The notes beneath the pieces are model-generated. The model was not told where the DNA came from, made no database searches, and saw only the letters and a list, made by a program, of their open reading frames with translations. Below, piece after piece: positions 6,184 through 11,071 of a DNA stretch of 11,071 nucleotides. Numbering within the stretch: position 1 is the first letter of the stretch; every line of letters begins with the position of its first letter. Location of the stretch: contig NZDM01000110.1 in assembly GCA_002690085.1 (NCBI GenBank), positions 1 through 11,071 of the forward strand, read 5' to 3'. A program made the translations under genes and the position numbers. Origin of the DNA: Flavobacteriaceae bacterium (GTDB lineage: Bacteria > Bacteroidota > Bacteroidia > Flavobacteriales > Flavobacteriaceae).

Positions 6184-7642
6184 AAGTCTTTTGTTTTTTT
6201 GGAAAAGAGACTTCAAAAAGGGACCCTTCTCCTAAAATTGTTTCATAAGTAATGTTGCCGTCATAGGCTTCAATGATGTTTTTAACCATGGGTAAACCAA
6301 GCCCCATCCCACTAGTTTTGGTTGTGAATTTAGGCTCAAATATTTTCTCTGCAATCGCATCTTCTATACCGCTACCGTTGTCTTTAACTTTGATGTAAAT
6401 TCGACTATTTTCTTCAAATAAGTTGACTTCAATTTTAGGCGTTTTATTCTCTGGAATAGATTGAATGGCATTTTTAACAAGATTGGTTACTATGCGATTC
6501 AACTGATCTCTGTCAAAGTCCGCTTCTAAGGTTTCTTTAGTGCTAGAAAATGAAATAAAGACATCCGGAAAAATATCCAAGGCATGCTCCACTACTTTAA
6601 CTAAATCCAAAGGTTCTAATTTTTGAGCGGGCATTTTTGCAAAACTAGAAAAGGCTTCTGCAATTTTACTCATGGTGTCAATTTGCTGAATCAATGTATT
6701 GCTATATTCCTCTACTTTTTTATGAATGTCTTTGTCTTCAGGGTCAAATTTTCGCAGGAAACTCTGTACGCTTAAGCGCATCGGTGTAAGGGGGTTTTTG
6801 ATCTCATGTGCCACTTGTTTTGCCATTTCACGCCAAGCCTCTTCCCTTTCGGTGGAAGCCAGTTTGAGCGCACTTTCTTCTAAGGCATCAATCATGTTAT
6901 TATAGGATTCTACCAAAGACTTAATTTCCGAAGAGGCACCTTCCAAAGCAATTTTCTTGTTGCGTTTTTCAAAACGGGTTTGATACATTTTATCACTGAT
7001 TGACTTCAGAGATTTCGTGATAAATTTAGACATGGCATACGCAAATACAATGGCTATTAGAACCATCAACACATAGGCAAATCCAATACGGACCAAAAAT
7101 TCTTTTAATTCTCTTGAATTTAAAGAGTCATCATCAAAATAAGGGACATTCAAAATCCCTAAAGGTTTTGAAGAAGGGTCTGTCAAAACCAAATAGGAAG
7201 ACCTGTAATTGCCATCTAACAGTTTATTTTTTTCAACAAAGCGTTTGGAAGAAGTTTGATTGAGGGTGTCTATTATCGTCTTGGACAATTGTTGTGGAAC
7301 AGGATTATTATCAAGCCAAGGGCGAGAGGACTTAATCAACCCCCCTTTTAAGTCATAAAGATTAAAGGCCACATTATGAATGTTGGCAATCTCATAAATC
7401 TTTTGCTTAAAAATAACGCCTAAGTTTTCTGTTTTAATTTCCCAGCTCGAAGCTTTTAAAACATAATTAATACTGGAAATTAGCTGTGCTTCTTTTCGTT
7501 CCAAACGCATGCGGTGGTAGTCTCGAGACTGTTCTTTATACTGGTAGACTGTGACGGCAGCAATTAAAATGGACGCCAACACCACCAAAAGAATCATATA
7601 GAAAAAGATTCGAGAACTTAATGACAGGCTTCGCTTAGCCAT
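6173..7642 (-). CDS. Membrane sensor histidine kinase, NtrY-like, HAMP-HisKA-HATPase
   Basis: This 489-residue inner-membrane kinase has TM1 at about 12-34, a periplasmic sensor domain of about 150 residues without a recognisable motif, TM2 at about 186-208, HAMP at about 209-262, and HisKA with H-box AHEIKNPLTPMRLS, where the phospho-accepting histidine is H279. The HATPase_c domain follows with N-box NLVKNAIQS (387-395, key N391), G1 box DNGSG (421-425), F-box FEPKFTTK and G2 box GMGLGL (445-450). All catalytic motifs are intact, so it should be active. The H-box HEIKNPLTP is the NtrY/AtoS style, but there is no PAS domain between HAMP and HisKA. No response regulator lies in the window. 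The gene is 48 nt downstream of hemJ on the same strand and overlaps the enoyl-CoA hydratase start by 11 nt. The signal is unknown. Its place after haem genes suggests, but does not show, a link to envelope or redox state. Confidence 0.93.
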   Translation of the reverse strand: MAKRSLSLSSRIFFYMILLVVLASILIAAVTVYQYKEQSRDYHRMRLERKEAQLISSINYVLKASSWEIKTENLGVIFKQKIYEIANIHNVAFNLYDLKGGLIKSSRPWLDNNPVPQQLSKTIIDTLNQTSSKRFVEKNKLLDGNYRSSYLVLTDPSSKPLGILNVPYFDDDSLNSRELKEFLVRIGFAYVLMVLIAIVFAYAMSKFITKSLKSISDKMYQTRFEKRNKKIALEGASSEIKSLVESYNNMIDALEESALKLASTEREEAWREMAKQVAHEIKNPLTPMRLSVQSFLRKFDPEDKDIHKKVEEYSNTLIQQIDTMSKIAEAFSSFAKMPAQKLEPLDLVKVVEHALDIFPDVFISFSSTKETLEADFDRDQLNRIVTNLVKNAIQSIPENKTPKIEVNLFEENSRIYIKVKDNGSGIEDAIAEKIFEPKFTTKTSGMGLGLPMVKNIIEAYDGNITYETILGEGSLFEVSFPKKQKTYDV

Positions 7643-7690
7643 AACGGATTAGTTTTTTATAAATATAGGAAAAATGAAAGATACTTCAGG

Positions 7691-8227
7691 CTAGTCCTTT
7701 CGCGTCTTTTTGTACAATCGGATGCCCAACATTAAAATTCCTGCGAGGCCTAAAAGTGCCAAAAGACCGTAAAACATATTGAGGGTGCTTTTGAGAATTA
7801 CTAGAAATACAATTGCAAATAAAAGAAGTGTGGCCCCTTCGTTCCAAAGGCGCATAAAATTTGAAGTGTAATGAGTTTCATCGCGCTGAAGCGACTTAAA
7901 TATCAAATGCGTTTTGATGTGATAGGCAATAAGCAAAACTACAAAAACCAATTTGACTTGCATCCATGGCTGTTGCAACCAATAAGGTGCTAAATGGAGC
8001 AGCCAGAGCGCAAAAATAGTTGCTAAAACAGCCGATGGCCAGGTAATGATGTACCACAATCTGCGAGCCATTAGTTTTAATTGTTTAGAAAGAATTGTGC
8101 TTTCTTGAGCGGGTTTTTGTTGGGCTTCTATATGGTAAATAAATAAGCGTGGTATGTAAAAAAGGCCCGCAAACCAAGTAATAACAAAAATCAAATGAAG
8201 GGATTTTATATAATTGTAATACTCCAT
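7691..8227 (-). CDS. hemJ: HemJ-type protoporphyrinogen IX oxidase (CopD-like membrane protein)
   Basis: HemJ oxidises protoporphyrinogen IX to protoporphyrin IX in the inner membrane, the step before ferrochelatase. The 178-residue protein starts with a family-typical first helix, YIKSLHLIFVITWFAGLFYIPRLF, containing H11 and the WFAGLFYIPR pattern. Hydrophobic segments lie at about 6-30, 58-79, 88-106, 131-147 and 150-170. The MQVKLVFV segment carries K92, and RLWNE occurs at 126-130. In the HemJ family a histidine of helix 1 and a lysine of this kind are conserved and needed for activity. It is a little longer than the roughly 140-residue proteobacterial HemJ because of an extra C-terminal helix and basic tail. 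The adjacent hemH, 37 nt upstream, strongly supports the assignment over a copper-export CopD. No hemY or hemG is visible. Confidence 0.88.
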   Translation of the reverse strand: MEYYNYIKSLHLIFVITWFAGLFYIPRLFIYHIEAQQKPAQESTILSKQLKLMARRLWYIITWPSAVLATIFALWLLHLAPYWLQQPWMQVKLVFVVLLIAYHIKTHLIFKSLQRDETHYTSNFMRLWNEGATLLLFAIVFLVILKSTLNMFYGLLALLGLAGILMLGIRLYKKTRKD

Positions 8228-8264
8228 TAAAGTACTTTTAAATTTTGTTTAATTTCTGATTCAT

Positions 8265-9296
8265 TTAAGAGGGCGTTAAAGCTTTTTCATTCCAAGCTTG
8301 TATCCATTTAGCAAGCAATGCCACCCAATTAGGATCGTCATTAAGACAAGGAACTGTCGTAAAATTCTTGCCGCCGGCTTCATGAAAAATTTCTTCTCCT
8401 TCCATGGCAATTTCTTCTAGAGTTTCCAAGCAATCACTTACAAATGCCGGGGTTACAATGGCCATGTTCTCAATGCCTTCCTTGCCTAATCTTTCAATGG
8501 TACGGTCCGTGTAGGGTTGCAGCCATGGGTCAAATCCAAGACGGGACTGAAAGGAAGTTGAAAATGTCTCAGGTTCCATTTTGAGAGCGGCACCAACCAA
8601 ACGCGTAACCTCGACACATTGGTGCTTATAACAATAAGCATGCGCTTCAGAAGCCGTGCTACAGCAGGATTTATCCATTTTACAATGGGATTTAGTGACG
8701 TCGCTTTTTCGTATGTGTCGCTCTGGAATACCATGGTAAGAAAACAATAAGTGGTCGTACTTTTTGCCATTTAAATGGTCCTTAATCGATGTAGAGAGTA
8801 CTTTAATATATTCAGGGTTGTTATAAAAAGGGGGGAAACTTTCTAAAGACATTTGCGGGAAAAATTCTTTTTTTAATGTATGAGCCAAAACCAAAATGGT
8901 TTCTGTTGTAGCCATTGCAAATTGGGGGTACAATGGGATGATCAAAACGTCTTTGATACCCTTGTCAGCCAGTTCTTGAAGACCATTCTTAATGGTCATG
9001 CTGCCATAGCGCATAGCCAAGGCTACTGGAATGTCCACTTGTTTTTGCACCTTTTCTTTTAGACGCTCAGACAAAACGATTAATGGAGAGCCTTCCTCCC
9101 ACCATATTTTCTGGTAAGCTTTTGCGGAGGCTTTGGGGCGCGTATTCAAAATAATGCCTTTTACCAACAGTGTACGGGCCCACTTTGGCACATCAATAAC
9201 CCGTTCGTCCATTAGGAACTCTCCTAAATATTTTTTGACATCTTTGGGGTTTGGGCTGTCTGGGGAGCCCAAGTTCACTAATAAAATACCTTTCAT
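8265..9296 (-). CDS. hemH: Ferrochelatase
   Basis: Ferrochelatase inserts Fe2+ into protoporphyrin IX to make haem. The 343-residue product begins MKGILLVNLGSPDSP, the standard N-terminus. It contains FLMDERVIDVP (27-37), FSYHGIPERHI with the metal-binding histidine H188, SRLGFDPWLQPYTD (251-264) and TPAFVSDCLETLEEI with the acidic residue E291. Five cysteines cluster at 205, 211, 212, 222 and 227, with another at 289 in the active-site helix and one at 317. Some bacterial ferrochelatases bind a [2Fe-2S] cluster through internal cysteines, so this is possible here but unproven. I chose the ATG at 9296. The longer in-frame start at 9350 would add 18 unconserved residues and overlap the AraC gene by 41 nt. 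The gap to the AraC stop is only 13 nt, so both are likely on one transcript. Confidence 0.96.
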   Translation of the reverse strand: MKGILLVNLGSPDSPNPKDVKKYLGEFLMDERVIDVPKWARTLLVKGIILNTRPKASAKAYQKIWWEEGSPLIVLSERLKEKVQKQVDIPVALAMRYGSMTIKNGLQELADKGIKDVLIIPLYPQFAMATTETILVLAHTLKKEFFPQMSLESFPPFYNNPEYIKVLSTSIKDHLNGKKYDHLLFSYHGIPERHIRKSDVTKSHCKMDKSCCSTASEAHAYCYKHQCVEVTRLVGAALKMEPETFSTSFQSRLGFDPWLQPYTDRTIERLGKEGIENMAIVTPAFVSDCLETLEEIAMEGEEIFHEAGGKNFTTVPCLNDDPNWVALLAKWIQAWNEKALTPS

Positions 9297-9309
9297 TTTT
9301 TTAATTGAG

Positions 9310-10230
9310 TTAATTTGAGGATTGAATGTATTTTTTTGGAGTGGTTCCATATTGTTTTTTGAAGGCCGCTATAAAATGGCTGGCCGTGCTATAGCCAACT
9401 TTCAGCCCAACCTCGTTTACATTATGGCCACCTGATTCCAATAATTTTCTGGCCAACTCCATTTTATATTCAAACAGAAACCCGTAAACCGTTGTGCCGT
9501 AAATTTGCTTAAAACCTTCTTTGAGTTTCTTTAAACTTAAATCTATTTCCGAAGACAATTCTGCAAGAGTGGGCGGCTCAGATATGCGTTGAATTATGAT
9601 GTCTTTTGCAGCCTTAATTTTTATGACATTAGACTCATCTGCTAAGAAGGGACATTGCTCTGCATTGACATCCTCGCCCCGATTGAAATACAAACTTAAA
9701 AGTTCGTAAACCTTGGCCTTGCAATAAAGTTCACGGAGGTTTGAGTTGAGGTTGTAATTAATAATTTGATTGAGAACAATAGCCATGGATGGCGATATGT
9801 AGCCATCCTTATAATATTTTTTTTGTTTATTGTCATCCTTTAGAAATGAAATGTAATTCGCTTCATGAGAAAATAAACCATGGAATTTTTTAATTGAAAT
9901 CAAAACCGATACCACCCAGGTCTTGGGGCTAGCCATCATATGAATGGGTAAATCGCGTTGAGGGTTGTACAACAATAGGGTGTTTTCTTCGGGAATATCA
10001 AGGGTATAAGCGTTGTTATTGAAAGAAAATTGGGTACTGCCCTTTATACAGAAATGAAGCTGGATAAAAGAATTATCTATAGCCTTTTCTAGGAGCTTAG
10101 GGGAATCCGAATCATTTTGAAAGGTCAGCAACAAAAAACCAGACTCAATGACAGTTTCTATAAAAGCACCTATAGCGATACTTTTTAATGTATTGGTCTC
10201 CGAGGTGGAATTTTCTTTATTTAGATTCAT
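9310..10230 (-). CDS. AraC-family transcriptional regulator (PchR-like)
   Basis: This 306-residue DNA-binding regulator has a C-terminal AraC double helix-turn-helix at about 203-304. The first HTH includes TLAELSSEIDLSLKKLKEGF. The core KQIYGTTVYGFLFEYKMELARKLL follows, then the second HTH with VNEVGLKVGYSTASHFIAAFKKQYGTTPKKY. The GTTVYGFL linker resembles PchR/YbtA-type siderophore regulators. The N-terminal part (about 50-130, FIQLHFCIKGSTQFSF) looks like the cupin-like effector domain of that group. The gene is divergent from hemA and 13 nt upstream of hemH, so control of haem synthesis by iron, haem or a porphyrin is a fair guess, but the ligand is not readable. The start is the only upstream Met in frame near the domain boundary and follows a promoter-like element by about 25 nt. 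Confidence 0.9.
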   Translation of the reverse strand: MNLNKENSTSETNTLKSIAIGAFIETVIESGFLLLTFQNDSDSPKLLEKAIDNSFIQLHFCIKGSTQFSFNNNAYTLDIPEENTLLLYNPQRDLPIHMMASPKTWVVSVLISIKKFHGLFSHEANYISFLKDDNKQKKYYKDGYISPSMAIVLNQIINYNLNSNLRELYCKAKVYELLSLYFNRGEDVNAEQCPFLADESNVIKIKAAKDIIIQRISEPPTLAELSSEIDLSLKKLKEGFKQIYGTTVYGFLFEYKMELARKLLESGGHNVNEVGLKVGYSTASHFIAAFKKQYGTTPKKYIQSSN

Positions 10231-10255
10231 TATAAATAAAAATTGTAATTTTTGA

Positions 10256-10290
10256 CAAATTTAACCTGATATTTTAAATTAATTTACAAA
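10256..10290 (-). promoter_or_regulatory. Promoter for the AraC regulator-hemH-hemJ operon
   Basis: Read on the minus strand, TAAATTTG (10263-10256) matches the -7 consensus TAnnTTTG exactly, and TTTG (10290-10287) sits 23 nt upstream as a -33 element, within the accepted spacing. Transcription would begin near 10249, about 19 nt before the ATG at 10230. A second minus-strand -7 match, TATTTTTG, overlaps the -33 element at 10294-10287, with TTTG at 10320-10317, and could be an alternative upstream start. Confidence 0.5.
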
Positions 10291-10318
10291 AATAAGATTT
10301 TTTTTTGATGAACCTCCA

Positions 10319-10380
10319 AACGACAAATAAAGTTCTTCTATCGTTACTTTTTGGCTTGAATAGGTTTTATTTTTGTCGTT
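10319..10380. repeat. Separated inverted repeat in the araC-hemA divergent region
   Basis: AACGACAAA (10319-10327) and TTTGTCGTT (10372-10380) are exact reverse complements separated by 44 nt. The similarity continues inward as TAAA against AATAAA with a 2-nt offset. The right arm covers the end of the hemA -7 element and the likely start site. The left arm abuts a possible minus-strand -33 element at 10317-10320. The arrangement suits a regulator that bridges both promoters. A 9-bp match can arise by chance in an AT-rich region of this size, so this is only a candidate operator. Confidence 0.4.
10368..10375 (+). promoter_or_regulatory. Promoter -7 element for hemA
   Basis: TATTTTTG matches TAnnTTTG exactly and would start transcription near 10381, leaving a short leader of about 20 nt before the hemA ATG. 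The nearest TTTG upstream (10350-10353) leaves only a 14-nt spacer, shorter than usual, so the -33 element is weak. A weak -33 would fit a promoter needing an activator, but that is inference. Confidence 0.45.
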
Positions 10381-10402
10381 GTAAGCCACTGAGCCCAAAT
10401 AC

Positions 10403-11071
10403 ATGCAGCTAAAAAACAACGAGACGAATCCTTCTTTTTATGTCATAGGAATAAGCTACAAAAAAGCAAACGCAAAACTGCGAGGCAATTTTAGCTTGAG
10501 CCCCACCAAAAAGGCTAACCTGCTTAAACAAGCAAAGAATTCTGGAATTCAAGGCTTACTTGCCACCTCAACCTGCAATCGAACTGAAATTTATGGTCTG
10601 GTTCAGCATCCATCCGAACTCATTCAGCTGTTGTGCCAAAACACCAGAGGAAGCGTAGATACTTTTGAACAAGTAGGATATATCTTAAAAGATAGCCAAG
10701 CCATTGAGCATATGTTTAGAGTGGGCGCAGGCTTGGACAGTCAGATCCTTGGAGATTTTGAAATCATCAGCCAACTGAAGGTCAGTGCTAAAATTTCCAA
10801 AAAGTACAACTTAATGGACAATTATTTAGAACGGCTTGTAAACTATGTACTTCAAGCGAGTAAGCGGATTAAAAACGAGACCGAACTCTCCTCCGGAGCT
10901 ACTTCTGTTTCCTTTGCTTCCGTCCAGTATATTTTAAATGCTGTCAAAGATATTAAGCCAAAAAACATTTTATTATTTGGGACTGGCAAAATTGGGAGGA
11001 ATACCTGTAAAAACCTCATCAAGCATACTAAAAATGAGCACATCACCCTAATTAACAGAACGCGAGAAAGT
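10403..11071 (+). CDS. hemA: Glutamyl-tRNA reductase, 5' part (cut by window end)
   Basis: HemA reduces glutamyl-tRNA(Glu) with NADPH to glutamate-1-semialdehyde, the first committed step of C5-pathway tetrapyrrole synthesis. The 223 residues present show YVIGISYKKA at 13-22, ATSTCNRTEIYG (54-65) with the catalytic cysteine C58, HMFRVGAGLDSQILGD (103-118) with H103 at the place of the conserved active-site histidine, ELSSGATSVSFASV (161-174) and the nucleotide-binding loop FGTGKIGRNT (192-201). The catalytic domain is complete and the NADPH-binding domain is cut. The remaining roughly 190 residues, including the dimerisation domain, lie beyond the window. The ATG at 10403 is the only possible start: an in-frame TAA sits at 10382-10384 with no other start codon between. 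It is divergent from the AraC-family gene, with 172 nt between the two start codons. Confidence 0.96.
   Translation, partial: MQLKNNETNPSFYVIGISYKKANAKLRGNFSLSPTKKANLLKQAKNSGIQGLLATSTCNRTEIYGLVQHPSELIQLLCQNTRGSVDTFEQVGYILKDSQAIEHMFRVGAGLDSQILGDFEIISQLKVSAKISKKYNLMDNYLERLVNYVLQASKRIKNETELSSGATSVSFASVQYILNAVKDIKPKNILLFGTGKIGRNTCKNLIKHTKNEHITLINRTRES

Noticed and set aside
6184..6216. Longer start for the enoyl-CoA hydratase at 6216
   Set aside because: The extra 11 residues (MKSLFQKNKRL) are encoded by sequence that codes for the kinase C-terminus in another frame and do not match the crotonase N-terminus.
5831..6235. Plus-strand reading frame of 134 codons opposite the enoyl-CoA hydratase
   Set aside because: It is the antisense shadow of catalytic crotonase motifs, and its composition is Ser/Ala/Lys-rich without family resemblance.
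8229..8238. Palindrome AAAGTACTTT next to the hemJ start
   Set aside because: It is a 10-bp palindrome in AT-rich DNA with no matching partner or promoter element, so it is likely chance.
9297..9350. N-terminal extension of ferrochelatase from an ATG at 9350
   Set aside because: The 18 extra residues are not part of the conserved start, which begins MKGILLVNLGSP. They would overlap the 3' end of the AraC-family gene by 41 nt.
10239..10263. Fur-like site around AAATTGTAATTTTTGACAA
   Set aside because: The dyad is imperfect and the region is almost entirely A and T. It does not match a Fur box well enough to claim.
10852..11046. Minus-strand reading frame opposite hemA
   Set aside because: It overlaps conserved HemA motifs (ELSSGATSVSFASV and the NADPH loop) and has no features of its own.
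1..11071. Mobile element, CRISPR array, toxin-antitoxin pair or defence system
   Set aside because: I saw no transposase or integrase motifs, regularly spaced repeats, small paired frames or nuclease motifs. All sizeable intact genes are core or receptor functions.

Overview
The window looks like a chromosomal segment of a flavobacterium (Bacteroidetes, probably Flavobacteriaceae). The evidence is an AT-rich genome with TAnnTTTG-type promoter elements, no strong Shine-Dalgarno sequences, a TonB-dependent receptor with an N-terminal carboxypeptidase-regulatory-like domain, an AtpD enlarged by about 27 residues next to the P-loop domain, and a very short AtpC. I see no insertion sequence, phage gene, CRISPR array, tRNA or rRNA, and no clear change in base composition. 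Most of it is core metabolism.

Layout, left to right. (1) 1-150: the last 49 codons of an unrecognised gene. (2) 151-467: a non-coding gap with a 9-bp hairpin. (3) 468-3410: an outer-membrane TonB-dependent receptor of unknown substrate, closed by a strong terminator. (4) 3544-5339: atpD-atpC, the F1 ATP synthase beta and epsilon subunits, as a two-gene unit with a good promoter and its own terminator. (5) 5401-10230, all on the minus strand, transcribed right to left: an AraC-family regulator, ferrochelatase (hemH), a HemJ-type protoporphyrinogen oxidase, a NtrY-like membrane histidine kinase and a crotonase-family enoyl-CoA hydratase. These are tightly spaced, with gaps of 13, 37 and 48 nt and finally an 11-nt overlap, so they are likely one operon. 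(6) 10403-11071: the 5' two thirds or so of hemA (glutamyl-tRNA reductase), divergent from the AraC gene and cut by the window end.

Functional reading. hemA starts tetrapyrrole synthesis, while hemJ and hemH carry out its last two steps (protoporphyrinogen to protoporphyrin, then iron insertion). A regulator whose C-terminal domain resembles the PchR group sits at the divergence point between the first-step and last-step genes, so it is a reasonable candidate regulator of haem supply. That is inference. The intergenic region carries promoter-like elements on both strands and a separated inverted repeat that overlaps the hemA -7 element. The histidine kinase has no response regulator in the window.

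I did not find a convincing undescribed system. The observations most worth checking are the hemA/araC intergenic operator candidate, the regulator-hemH-hemJ-kinase-crotonase linkage, the orphan kinase, and the hairpin in front of the receptor gene.
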